From the NCBI GenBank assembly GCA_012064415.1, contig SSNU01000119.1, positions 451,945 to 515,944 of the forward strand: DNA of 64,000 nt, written 5' to 3'. The notes under the pieces are model-generated. The model did no database searches. It saw only the letters and a list, made by a program, of their open reading frames with translations, and was not told the origin of the DNA. Source of the DNA: Gyrodactylus bullatarudis (lineage: Eukaryota > Platyhelminthes > Monogenea > Gyrodactylidea > Gyrodactylidae). This document shows, one piece after another, positions 12,101-23,790 of the stretch (position 1 is its first letter; every line of letters starts with the position of its first letter). The position numbers and the translations under genes are program-made.

Positions 12101-15100
12101 GGATCGTTTGATGGGAAAATAATTAAAATCCAGCTTCTCCAATTAGTTACTGATAGCAGTAGGTGTATAATGTTCCATGATCGAGTTCTGAAAGACTTGA
12201 AACTAGAGAAATGGAAAAATATAAAAGTGTGTGTGTTGATGGGATAAATAACAACAGGTTTAGTCGTTATTCTTTACCGAAATTTCATCCAAAGGCAAAA
12301 GAAAACTACTGGATGAGAAATGAATCTATACAGAATTATAATTTTTGAAAATCAAATGTCCTAGTTTCAAGAGAAACGTGAAAAATGGGATGACTTGATG
12401 AAAAAGAAAGAAAAAAATATTTTTCATTCGTCACAATATCCCAAATGTGATTCATCACCCCCTTAGATGGACCATTGATGCATGAAGAATTAAAATATAT
12501 TCTCTCCCTCTTAATACTGGGTAGATGATGATTTTCAAAATCAAATCTGATTAATAATCATGATTTTAAATATTTTTCGGCGCGTAAATTTCTTTAAACG
12601 AATAAAGTTTTTGTTAGTAAAGCAGTTTTATTGAAGGGACAAGGAATTTTATAATCCTTTTCGATTTAAGTTATTAGTGTCAGTTAAAGGGATCGCAATA
12701 ATACAGCACAAGAATCAAACGGCAAGAATGACAAGTCGGCATATATTAGATAACCTAGAATTTTTACAGGTTATAGATTCTGTCTGATTGATAAAAAAGA
12801 GAAAGAGTCTATGGATAAGACAAGAAACCGCAATATTTCACATGTCTCAATTTAGAATCAGGATAAATCGAGATGGGAGATCATGAAAAAAAAACCAATC
12901 TACGCAGTTTAACATCGTGTATACATTCCCTGATTGACTTGGTAATAATTTAAGTTAACTACTTTCAATTTAAATCTGGGGAGCCATATGAAAAAAATGT
13001 TTGATTAGACTAAATTTGAGGATTCTAGAAACAAATAAACATTACAAAAGCAAAGGGAGATTCACCCTTGGTAATGTTTATCCAGGGTGTTTTTTTTCTA
13101 CGATAAAAATGTCAGGTAAGGTTTTTGTCCTGCAGTGATTGGAAGCAGGAGGAATCTCCAAGTTGAAATATCACTGAATCAGGGATATAAAACTATGCTA
13201 TTGAATTAGATAGATGAATCAAGATGGGGTCTAAATGTGTGGATTAAAATTTGGCAAGATAAAATAATTTCTAATCATGCTACGTACGAGACAGACAGAG
13301 TTAAGTTCCCTCTTTGATAAGACACATTCAAGGTTTGCTGATTAAATATATATTTGGAAGAATAAATTTGAAAGTTAAATGTAATTCTGATCAAATTCAG
13401 CTTGTAACACTTTTAGTTTGGTGATTTTAGAAACCAAAAATAATAAAATTTCATTGAAAATATGAAATATTTGGTTTTATGTAGACAAGTCCGATAAAAG
13501 AAGGGTTAATTCCAAAAATCACCCCAAGAAAATTTCAACGCTTCCTCAAATCATTTATTCTTATTTCAAAATTCCCCTCTCTACCAGATTTATTGTCAGA
13601 TAAGTTTTTTGAACGGTTAAACTTCCATTCAAAGATTAAAAGTGAACTTTCTACTTATATAGAAGTTCTATAATAGAACCTTAGATGTAAAAAAACATAC
13701 GCGAATCTAGGTTCTTACAAATTTTCACTACCCCTAAAGAAGATCTATATTATTTTTCTCAAGATCGAAATAGGGAAATAAGAAGAGTTGTTAATTACAA
13801 CAAACTCCAATTTTCTTGTAGTTTTGCAAAAATTAATGGATATCCCTGTAAACATCTGAGCGGCGAAGTTAGAAGTTTCCCTTGAAAAGTATGTCCCAAA
13901 TGAGAATAAAAATTTATCTTCTTGAAAGTAGCTTACTCGGAGATTATCATGCTCTGTGACGCCGAAAATCTGAAGAAGTCGGAGCTTGAAGGTTGCAAAA
14001 AAACGTGGAAGACCATGTAAAAGCCGTAAAAAATCAAGAGCTGAAATAAAGTTTAATGAAATTTAGTGTTGAATAAAATAATTTTTAAAAAGTTTCTCTT
14101 GGAAATTTTTGGAGTGATTATTGGAAAAAAACAGATATCAGAATACTCCTAATCAGAGGACTCCGTTGATCAGATTATGAATCAATAGTCTACGGCACTC
14201 CCAAGCGCGAGATTTACTAGATTTTTATTTGAAAAAATTATTAAAATAGTTATGAGAATCTGGTACAAGTTTGATAAGAACTTGACAAATATATATGGAT
14301 TAAAATCTTGTCGCTGTTAGCTGAACCCTAATGAAGAAAGTGTAGGATTAGAATTCATGTAGGCTGAAGATTACTAGTGGAATATGGTACAAAATTATTC
14401 ACTTTAAGATTCTATAGAAGCAATTAAATAGGCAATCTATCGAAAAATACGTGTTTTTTAATAATTCATAAAATTGGGTGTAGTATATAAATAGAATTAC
14501 TGTATGAATATTTACTTCCGTCGTCATACTGATTGCATTGCATGTCAGTTGTTAATAATTACCATAATAATAAAATAGTAGGAGAATATTGAATAGGATT
14601 GCTTTTTCGCAAGGTATTTTTCTAAACTTTCTCATTGAAATATTGGCTATCATGAAAGATTCAGCAAATAGAGTTCAAGCTATTGCACATATGAAGAAAG
14701 AAAAACTATTTTCTTGGAAAAACTCAACTCTCTTTGAATTAGTATAGCACTATTTTGACGAATGATAGAGCTGAGATATTTTTTATTCCAATAGGGTGGT
14801 AAACGAAGTGTTTTCTTAGGCTTAAATGAGTTGTTTAAATGGTATGTGTCTTTAACGACACCGTGGGACTTTGAGGGTTAAACATTAATGTATCTTGGCA
14901 ATCTCGAAACCAGTGATATAGTTAAACAAATGTGTTCTACATAGATTTCTTCAAGACCCTAAAAGTAACAAGGTTTTTGTTCTAAATACACTTTTTTATC
15001 AACTCTCAATTTATCATGTTATTATGAAAGAAAGTTGTTTTGTCTACAGATGCCTGAAGAATTGTTTTTGGCTTCAAGCAGCAATCAATGATTAATTATA

Positions 15101-18100
15101 CAGTGGAAGAAAAAGAACAAAATATAAGTTTGAATTGTTGTTGTTTTACAGGAAAAGTACATGTCAGACAAGTTGCTTTTTCTCTCAGCCATATTTTCAT
15201 TTCAATTGTATTTCATGTATAAAAATGGGTTGAAATCCAAATGAGTCATAACTAGGGCATCAAAAAATAGGACGCTATTCCCTTTTTTTAGGACCCTAAA
15301 ATTTAGGCAACTACAAAAATTAGGACTTAATGAAAAAAATTTAGGACAAATAGAAATATATTTTCTTATTGATTTAATTAAAGAGATCTATTCACATGTA
15401 AGAAAACATAATATTCGAAGCGGCTATCTGAAAAGTGTCTTTTATCAGTAAACAAGTTCTTCATGATAGAAAAGGATCTCTCTACATCACAAGAAGTAGA
15501 CTGTGCATTTTGAACCAAAGAATATATGTAAGGGTCTATATTGTCTTTTGTCATTTCGACTACTTCTTTTGCGTCATTTTCATTGAGCCTCTTCAGAAGA
15601 TAATTCCTCAGTTGTAGCGGATCTTCTCCTAGGTTCAGATTGATAAGCCTAGTATAGGCATCTTTCAACTTGAGATTTGGATCCTCAAATGATGGTAATT
15701 GAAAAATAATTGGAAGTAAGACTGACAAGTTCAGAAAGTAAATCCTTGTTTTCCAATGACTTTTTGGCTCTTTGAACAATAAGGCCATCCTCATCAATTG
15801 CCTGTACTATTCGTTTTACTTCTTGGAGGTTCTTAGAATAGTATTCCGTCGCCTTGAGCCATGTTCCCCAACGAGTAACAACTGGCGCTGGAGGCTGGCC
15901 AATGTTGTCGAACAAAATTTGATGTGCTCGATTCTTCTTACAAAGAGCTTTCACCGAGGCGATCAACTCATTTACTGAGTTGTACCCATCTTTAACTTTC
16001 ATCGAAATGTTGTTTAATAGATGGCACAGACAGGTCACGTGGAAAAGGTTTGGGTATGAGAGTTTCAAGGCTGATGTTGCAGCAGTATTATATCGTACAG
16101 CGTCTGTTAGTAGGAGGTTGAACTTGGAACGGTCGACTTTGATTAAGATTAGAGCATCCTGTATAATTTGAACAAGAACGGCAGAACACATTGAACGATC
16201 AAGTCTCATAGATTTGGCCAAATATGAAACGCTGGGGTTACTTAGTATTCCTATCAGGCAATTAACATATTTGTTACCATTTATATCCGCTTCATCGACA
16301 ATTAAAAATACATTTTGGTTCTGGCAATATTGAATTAACTTCTGGATTTTATTTTGATATTCTCCCTCAACCATTCTACGATAGCTTTCGTGGGACTTGA
16401 GAGTAAAGTTAAAGGACTTTTGGAAGAAGTTTCTCAAATCAGGATCATTTAACTTCCACAATGGTATGTCCATCTTAAGAAATAATTCCAATAACGAAAG
16501 ATGCGTCGTGGAAGGCTGTTCAACGAATTTTTGTTGGCTGGATGTGGTGGCTAATCTGGCCTGATGATGAATACTTGATCGATGTTGTTGTATATAGTAT
16601 TCCTTGTTGTTTGATACAATTTTTGAGCAAATCTTGCAGTAAAGCTCATCGTTTGGGTTCATTTGGAATTCCGATGGATATTTCGTAACCACTCGCATAG
16701 TCTTCATGTGTGGTGTAGCTCCTATCCTTGGCATTTTGAAAATGAATTGAATTGAATAAGGCTTTGTAAAACCTACATTTGTAGACCAATGAAATGAGAG
16801 ACCCCAAGCCCCTGAAATTACAGCAAGTCATTTATGGTAAGGAGAAAGTTTATTTAGAAATAGGATTAACGTGTGACTTTGTCAGAAAATATGAAGTAAA
16901 AATTAGGACCTAATAATAGGCCTTAATAAAAAATAGGCCCTGAAACAAAATTTAGGACCTTATCAGGCCTTAATAAATTTCAAACCAGTTGAGTAATCAA
17001 AACATGAATTGAATTTATATGGATAGAAATGAAAATAGACCTCAAACAGCCAAAAGGACTTTTAGGACTTTTTGAGGCCCTAGTCATAACCCATAAAATT
17101 GTGATTAATTCTTTCATCCCCTTTTTTATACATAAATTAATTAACTAATTAATTGTACCAGGAAATGGAGATATTTTCAAAGTATATCTCCAGCGTCTTT
17201 TGCCTGTAATTTTAGTATGAGTGTGTGAAAGAAAACAATAAAATGTTTTCCCTCATGTATTTATCAGTGGAAAATTAATGTACAAACACCTTGCTGTAAA
17301 ATTAAATGCATTCATAAGGATGATAATTAAGTCTGAAAGGAATCGTTTGTCTGAAGACACTCTTGGAGATTTATGTGTTCTCCCTTTGTTATTGAAATTC
17401 AAATGGAAAAAAATCTATTGTTTACTAAACGACACGATAACTAATAACTTGCTCAATATCTCATAATACGGCCCTCTATCATAACGCCAAATACCCTTCC
17501 AAACGAAACGATCAATACTTCTTTAGTGTTCTTTTATAGTTGTTTATATCAGAAAAATAAAAAAGGCTGAAAGGAATCGTCTCAAGACATTCATAGAGAT
17601 TTATATTGTTTACTACAAAGCACGATAACTGATAACTTGCTCAAAATTGCATGTCAACTACGTTATAAATTTACAAAGAAAAAAACGGTTAACCTTTGAA
17701 TTATAATGATATTGAAAAATTGTTAGAAAATCCTTCTGACCAAAAAGTTTTCACTAAACTAATAGTAGTTATATTATACATGTATTAGAGGTCAACCGAT
17801 GAATGTATTCACTCGATTCACAAGAATTATTGATTCGACAGAGAAAAAAAGTAATTTAGCCGTATTAACAAGTATTTACCCCAATCAATGTACATTTATC
17901 ACAAGGGTTGAGGACGAAAATTGTTGAAAACTCACCGAATCCTTGAGTATCCTGGGTAGAAAGGCTCTCTTGAAAATCGCATTTCGATCCGAGGCCACTT
18001 TGAGCTCGTATTTATCACCCAGATGACCAGTTATTGTCAGGGCATAGAGGAAAATGTTTGATGAGAACATGTCAGGCTCCTCTTTTTTACCTGCAGCGGT

Positions 18101-18870
18101 AGATGTCCCCTTTGGTGCCCATATTTTGACAACATTTTCGAGGATTTTATCGTCATCCAAAGTTTTAAAGTCATACTTGTACAATTCATAGTTTTTCTCT
18201 AAAACAGATAGAATATTACAACCGCTTACTTGAGATCAACTTTGTATAGTAAATATGGCTGGCATCATCATAGGAATACCTCGACCAGAATATTTCACTG
18301 ACATTTTCGAGAATTTTAACCCAATTATCTCCATTGTCCGTGGTTAAGTAGACATCGTTGAATTTCGACGACTTGAACATTATCACCATAGGCAATCTGG
18401 GATTGAAGAAAAAGTTCCCCTCAGTGTGAAAATCCAGAGGTTTCTTTAGCCAGGAATTTCCAAGGTCATTACTCATGTAAAGAAACATTCGGCTAGGATT
18501 CACGGTTGACTTTCCAACGAGATAAATGAAATCTCCAGAGTTTTTTAGTAAGCCAAAATTTTTATCAACCATTAATAAGCTGTCAAAGTTTTTGTTGAGA
18601 AATTGGAAAGATTTCCCTGAATCAGTGCTACGAAAAATCTCTGAAGGTAAATCCTGATTCGATGTAGATATAGCAAATAGAGTCTTGTGAACTTTACCGA
18701 GCCATGATAATTGTAAAGTATCGTGGCTGTTGTTGAAATTGAACTCCTTGAAAAAGCATTAAAAGTGAACGTACGGGTTTAATTTTGAATTCTCCATCAA
18801 CTGAGAATTGTGGACAATTTTCTTCTATCGCTCTCAGAGAGAAAATGAAAAACAGTAAAGGAATTATCAT
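3120..18870 (-). CDS. SORT1-like: Sortilin (VPS10-domain sorting receptor)
   Basis: Type I membrane receptor that carries lysosomal and secretory cargo between Golgi, endosome and surface. Exons on the minus strand: 18870-18775, 18746-18230, 18198-17936, 11436-11376, 6575-6160, 6097-5915, 4428-4107, 4045-3952, 3892-3818, 3754-3553, 3431-3120. All phases agree and give about 846 aa (human sortilin is about 830). Seen: signal peptide starting MIIPLLFFIFSL, VPS10 beta-propeller blades with Asp-box-like repeats (STDSGKSF, TTDNGDNW, ISQDGGATW), APGLIIAHGHVAD, CPCKETDFECDFGF in the 10CC region, NKCQGG, one TM segment and a cytosolic tail with YSRF (YxxPhi). The usual C-terminal acidic dileucine is absent. 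The start is the ATG at 18870, since codon 18876 is TTG. Introns range from 28-31 nt to 4.8 and 6.5 kb, the largest filled with transposons. Confidence 0.93.
5003..5200. repeat. Short near-perfect hairpin in sortilin intron
   Basis: Arms 5003-5085 and 5120-5200 are inverted copies with few mismatches, about 35 bases apart. The shape fits a MITE or a long hairpin transcript. It lies in the intron 4429-5914. No coding potential. Confidence 0.7.
6930..7085. repeat. Short deletion derivative of the GACATGAAGATGAG foldback family
   Basis: Begins near GTTGACATCAAGATGAGAAT and ends with the inverse (ATTCTTATCTTCATATCGAT). The middle is short, with AAAAAACTCAATATT and its inverse AATGTTGAGTTTTTTG. 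It is related to the larger element at 8539-9281. Confidence 0.55.
7600..7990. repeat. Foldback (MITE-like) element, copy 2
   Basis: Same family as 765-1157. Arms around 7638-7685 and 7840-7885 are inverted copies (GATAAACAAAATTGTGAA and inverse). The outer part contains ATATCGATGGACGATTTAAG, shared with copy 1. Lies in the 4.8-kb sortilin intron. Confidence 0.6.
8539..9281. mobile_element. Foldback MITE with TA target duplication
   Basis: Inverted ends of more than 200 bp each: left starts AACCAAATTGACATGAAGAT, right ends with its inverse. The element is flanked by TA on both sides (8537-8538 and 9282-9283), as for Tc1/mariner-type insertions. Related copies or fragments lie at 6930-7085, 36395-36690, about 36920-36955 and 60345-60900. 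No ORF, so non-autonomous. Confidence 0.7.
11891..14550. mobile_element. 2.66-kb non-autonomous element with 164-bp inverted ends
   Basis: Left end 11891-12054 and right end 14387-14550 are inverted copies of equal length, matching with only a few differences (AATGCAATCAGTATGACGAC and its inverse). The 2.3 kb between them has no ORF of note. Long inverted ends with empty interior fit a non-autonomous DNA transposon of unknown superfamily. It lies in the 6.5-kb sortilin intron. I could not identify a clear target duplication. Confidence 0.75.
15253..17082 (-). mobile_element. hAT transposon with exact 8-bp target duplication
   Basis: Imperfect inverted ends: left TAGGGCATCAAAAAATAGGA, right (reverse strand) TAGGGCCTCAAAAAGTCCTA. 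The element is flanked on both sides by the identical octamer GTCATAAC (15245-15252 and 17083-17090), the target-site length of hAT elements. Multiple copies of a TTAGGAC motif sit inside both ends (15275-15350 and 16900-17070). The transposase gene lies between them on the minus strand, the same strand as the host sortilin gene. Confidence 0.9.
15378..16734 (-). CDS. hAT transposase, possibly intact
   Basis: Starts at ATG 16734. An N-terminal C2H2/BED-like finger (CKIC, then QHRSSIHH) is followed by an RNase H-like core with FLIVDEADINGNKY (first acidic site), LLLTDAVRYNTAAT (second), CLCHLLNN, TRWGTWLKATEYY, and the hAT dimerisation end CDVERSFSIMKNLFTDKRHF with the catalytic-type Glu. The gene looks frameshifted near 15700. 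However, a 43-nt GT-AG intron (15726-15684, donor GTCAGT, acceptor TTTGAG) joins the two frames in phase, giving exons 16734-15727 and 15683-15378 and about 437 aa. Intron lengths like this are common in the window, so I prefer splicing to decay. The N-terminal part resembles CGGBP1-like hAT relatives. Whether it is still active is unknown. Confidence 0.82.
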
Positions 18871-20536
18871 TCTCAATAAATTTGAAAAGAAATCCTTTAA
18901 CCTTGAATGTATGTAAACAAAAACTATTCTTATAATTGATTTTGTTTGGTCGTATGTTAGTGAATATAATTTAAATTGTTCTTAATTATCATAAGTCAAT
19001 TATGCTCTAATTTTGCAACTTTTTCTATAAAATTGTATCCAAAATATATAAGAATCTGCTTAACTACTTTAAAGTAAAAAGGTTATTACACTAAATTTTT
19101 TGACGAAACAGTATTTATTGTAAAAATTATGATTTTACTTATCCATTTAAAAATTTTAACTGACGAATTTTTTGTATTAATATATTTATTTTTGAAATAA
19201 TAATGTTATTGTTTGAAAATAATAACAAAAATTTTTGTCGAGAAATTGGAAAAAATCTAACCCTATCCCTTATAATAATAATTGATGGTTTGACTTATTA
19301 ATCTCATTGAGTTTTTTATACTTGTTTTTTTTTTAATTTGTATATAAATAAATCAAGTATAAATTTATTTTTTTAATTTTCAATTACCTTTTTTTCAGAA
19401 TCAGTTTATTCAATACAGAACCATCATAAACTCTATTTAAATTTTTACTATTTAGCTGTACTATGTATTTTATAAATCAACTACTGTAGAATAAATTCTT
19501 TCTGATTAAATTTTTTTTTAGCTTTTTGTGCTATCTAAAATAGAGATTTAACGAATTTTTACCTTTGATTAAATCAAAGTTTTCCGTGAAATTTCCACTT
19601 ATAATTTTGATAACAGTAATGTGGGAGATCCAAAATAACTGAAAATTCTTTTGCAATCCCATGCATAGTCGTGCATTGTCCATTTTCCCTAAATTCTCTT
19701 GTAGGCATACTGGAATAACAAAATTTAACAGAAATGATCCTAACATGATTCTATTACTGTTTTCATTCAAAATCCCTTGAAGCTTTATCAGCAAGAAAGA
19801 TATTCGAAATTTTAGTGTCACATCTCTAATCTAAAATCGAAAAACAGATTATCATTCTCAAGAACTCCAAAGAGAGGATTAAAAATTTTCTTGATTTTCA
19901 ACGCCTAATTCTAATTAAAGGAACTTGTGCACTAAACAAAAAAAGGCCCTAGAGAGATAAATTATATTTAGCTCATTCTCCATGATGCATAGTATACTCT
20001 CAGTGTACTCTGCCAAGATAACAATGGATAAGAGCCAATCAGATTAATAAATTATACAAATTACTTTGAGTAAAGACACAACCTCCATCCATAATTAATG
20101 ATTACGATACAGAAGTTTGTGTTTAGGGTTCTTATATGTATGTATCGTACAACTTCCTTGTATTATTTGTATACTACATTTGTATTATGGGCATTTGTAT
20201 TCTCGTGTCTATAGTCTCTCCACTCCATTTCCCCATCCACCCTTATCCGTCCTTCATTCTGATAAGTCCATTTGATGCCCTACTCAAAATACAATAGGGC
20301 TGAGATTTGCCTTCATTGGCCAATAATAAGAGGACACTTGAAGAAATATATACAAATTATGCATTTTATTAATCAAAATTATGCATACAACGTGTATGTA
20401 TGTATGTGTGTATAAATATATAAAGGTTGATTGTAATCCCACAATGTAGAGATCTTTCCTTTACGTTGATGAGCAACTATGGAAACCAGTTGGAATAACC
20501 AAGTCTCAACCCATCCCTGATTGTACCCCTCAATCC
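18871..20536. other. AT-rich gene-free stretch upstream of sortilin
   Basis: Presumably contains the sortilin promoter near 18870-18950. Otherwise long A/T runs (19080-19560), one simple TGTA repeat near 20393-20412, and no coding region I can support. Confidence 0.4.
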
Positions 20537-20660
20537 TATATAAACCTAATGAAGTTGGCTAACAGTTCACATTAGGCGATCAACTCCACTTGGGATCAGG
20601 TTGAACAAGAGACCTTCTTCACAGTAAAAATTTGTTACAATGATGAAGTCTTCAATAATG
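20537..20660 (+). promoter_or_regulatory. TATA box and possible first coding exon of an unidentified gene
   Basis: TATATAAA at 20537-20544 is followed about 95 bases later by ATGATGAAG (20640). A seven-codon piece ends in a GT donor at 20661. This layout, TATA then a very short first exon encoding the start of a signal peptide, is common for secreted and cuticle-type genes in invertebrates. I could not find a convincing second exon, so it may be an orphaned gene start. Confidence 0.3.
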
Positions 20661-21177
20661 GTATTTAAAATTCAACCTTATCTACAGACATATTCCGATG
20701 AAAATATGAGAGATATGAGTTGTGAAAGAGAATTTTAATACTGTTATTAAAGATTTCCAGAGTATACACTAAACTTCTCATGAACTGCGCTATCAACTCA
20801 AGAAGGAGGACCAATCGGAATTCAGTTCAGTTGTATTTTTCCTTTTTTCATTCGCTCGAATGAAAATTTACTCTACCTTCTCCACATATTCGCAAGTAAG
20901 TTACATTAGATTTTGAGATTTTGTTCATCGTATTCCCTTCGTTTACTCTGTACATTTGAGGGGAGAATGTATATAGATGAATAAAAAAGTGTATTGCGCA
21001 TAATTTATTCATAAAAAAATATGAGGTGGTGGTGTAGAGAAGATTTGGGACAGGAAAGAAACAGAATGAGAAAGAGAGAGGCCCCCTTTTTCTTTCGTTA
21101 TTTTTCCGGTTGGGTGTGATCAAAGGTTCCTGACGAGAAGCCTCCTTTTCTCCATTCTCCTCATGTTAAGTTACAGG

Positions 21178-21202
21178 GCAGAGAGAGAGAGAGAGAGAGT
21201 GG
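21178..21202. repeat. (GA)n microsatellite
   Basis: Uninterrupted run of alternating G and A ending at about 21200. Confidence 0.85.
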
Positions 21203-21744
21203 GGAGTGAATTTTTGATTAAGGGGAGTTGACCAAAAAAGCAAAAAATAGAAATTGAGGCAATTGACAAAATTACAGACGGAAATGGAAAGGAGAATAAT
21301 GAATTTCTTTGTTCTTCTACTGAGTGTGTAGTGTTCTACAGAGTCTCATCACAAAAATACATCACCTAGTGAATTATTTATTAAATATTGTATTAAACTG
21401 TATATTAAAATCTTGTCTTTTGGCTTTTAATACAAATTATAATTTAATTATAATTTATCAACCTCATCATTATGATTTAATATTTTTTTCTTTGTCATTA
21501 TATAAAATTTAAGCCTAACATAAGCACCAAAATTAAGCCCCGGAAAGAAAGCAATTCTCAAGGAAAGCAATAGAAAGATTTTGCTAAGAACTCAGAAGTA
21601 TCAAAATTTTCAACCAGCCCTTCACTCAACGTAAAGACATGATAAAGAGATATTTATGTGGGATTTTTATCTATTTTCACTGTGCTTGATTGTGAGCTTA
21701 ACATCATGAGAGATGTAAGAAATTCCCCCATCGACATGAATTGT

Positions 21745-21955
21745 TTGGAGAATAATCTCTCAGAAATGAGTTACTGGACAGAGCTGCCGGGCGCCACGTA
21801 ATATGGTTAGATGAGACAAATTTTAATCTATTTTGTAAACGTAAAGAAGGTCGTTCACTTTTTGGAACGAGAGAGAATAGGGTAAAAAAACAAATTCTAA
21901 AAGACAATTTTTTTAATGTGCGAAATTGATTATTTGGTTTTATGAAAACCATTAG
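21745..21955 (+). pseudogene. DDE_3-type (Tc1-like) transposase fossil
   Basis: The + frame reads GRHVIWLDETNFNLF, then KEGRSLFGTRENR, the shape of the first catalytic block of DDE_3 endonucleases (h-x-x-DE-x-x-F, then a GR-rich turn). It stops at about 21925-21930, and no other blocks follow. No inverted ends found. A dead fragment. Confidence 0.55.
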
Positions 21956-22210
21956 TAAATTTACGAAATAGGAAACTTCAGTTTACGAAATTGAATCGAA
22001 AAATAAACAAATATTTTACGATAGAAGTTACGAAAACGATTTGTAATTTTACGAAATTCATAAACCTCAGTACGAAAACGAGTTGAAGATATTTTTATTT
22101 GATGAATGAACCTAACGTACATACGAAAAGTATTTGAAAATTTACAACATTCTATTGAAATTTTACGAAATTGAAAACTGAATCATACGAAATTCATCTG
22201 AAAAAGGTAT
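21955..22210. repeat. Cluster of TACGAAA motifs
   Basis: About eight copies of (T)ACGAAA lie in 250 bp, mostly as TTTACGAAATT or TACGAAAACG, unevenly spaced and in one orientation. It could be a decayed short satellite or a subterminal repeat zone of the element to its left. Confidence 0.6.
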
Positions 22211-22929
22211 AGACCCTGAAAATAACTATTTCTTTTATTTCAAGAGACGAATTTAAGGGGATCATATTCTCGAATTCTACGGGTATGTAAAAGTTTCTTT
22301 CTTTTTTCTCTTTGGTCTCGGTAAGTGGTTTTACAAAAAATTTATCTTGGTTACTAGCAATGATAGAAATGGTTCATGATTGTTCCATCATACTTTTATT
22401 TCATAAATGATTAAATATTTTATACAAAAACTTTTTAAAATGTTAATCAGAACTTTCATCCACTTGAACATAAAATAATTCAAGATTCGGGTGTAATAAA
22501 ATCTGTAACTGGGGCGATTGGAATTAGAAAAAAATAGTTAATCTATACTCATGAACAAAAATAGGACACTTTCACCGATTTAACCCTTTCAAGGCCGAGT
22601 CTATTTTGATGTTTGATATTTTGGCCCACATGACCAAAAAAATTACGAATTGGAGCGATTTTTTCAAATTTTTAGTTCAAAAATTTCAAGGCGTGAGAAG
22701 AATCAAACTTTATTTTCTCAAGGAAACCAAAAATGGTCATAGAGATTTTCGAGAACAGTCCATTTTTTTAAGCGAAAGACTACATCCCATTTTCAGACAA
22801 TTTTTTACTGCTTGAAAATTAATAAACTATAATAAAAAAATGATATTTTTGTAAAATTCCTTTAGCTTTAGATATTCTAACTTGGAAAAAAGTCAAATTT
22901 TTAACGAACTGATCGAAACCCTCAAGCAG

Positions 22930-23790
22930 CAATTCCATCATGTTTGCTGAGGAAATCAACTCTTTCTTGCACATCATGGAGCATCCCTGCCAATTATCAA
23001 AGTGTCCAATCCAAAGGTGTCATCTGAATTTAGACCCTATATCATTAAATCTATCTACTGTGTTTATCAATCATTGATATTAACACCTTACTCCAAAGCA
23101 TTGACATCTCGTCTTTAAGCCTTAACCAATATAACTTTGTTAAAGTACCTTCACAAGTTTCATTCTACAATCTACGACAAAGCCAGTGATCTCAGGTACA
23201 AAAAAGACAATACAAAAACCTTCGACAGACTACTGTTCCACATTATCAGAAGCTTCCTTATCAAACTAAAATTGATTACCACAACTCTCAATTTTCTATC
23301 CATTAGGACCCAATATGTGTCTCTTTAAACAACCAAATATCATTCGGAGTTCCACAAGGCCAAATAATTGAACTATAGAATTAATCGGATTATCCCTGAA
23401 CACAATAGAAAGACTAAAATCATTTGCCAATCAGTGATAACATTCTTAACACATTTTCAGTTGCTCAAATGAATGATCTTGGACTCAACTTTATATCCTA
23501 AGGATTAAATCATGCTTCCTAAGAAATTTTGTACGCTCCCAAGACCTCCGACTTGATAAACAATGTATCCTTCCTCATTGAGGAATCCTAATCTTGTCTG
23601 TAGAGTCTACAGTGTAGACTAATGGTCTCCCCTTCAACTTTACCAACCAGATTCAGGCTCAGAGTAATAGTCTGTTAGCCTGTCCAGTAGGATCCCAATA
23701 TGTATGTCTTTTAACAACTAAATCTCAACCAAAGTTCCCAGTAATTGGACTTACACTTTTCAATATTCACCATTAGTCTAATTGCCAAAC
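22930..23790 (+). pseudogene. Non-LTR reverse transcriptase fossil
   Basis: Across frame breaks the + strand gives pieces in RT order: ASLPIIKVSNPK with FRPYIIKS (fingers), KTFDRLLFHIIRSFL (the KAFD region), RTQYVSL then, after a +1 shift, NNQISFGVPQGQ (motif with GVPQG). A second partial copy of the QYV block lies near 23695-23770. The catalytic YxDD is not seen. Multiple stops and shifts mark it as dead. Confidence 0.5.
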
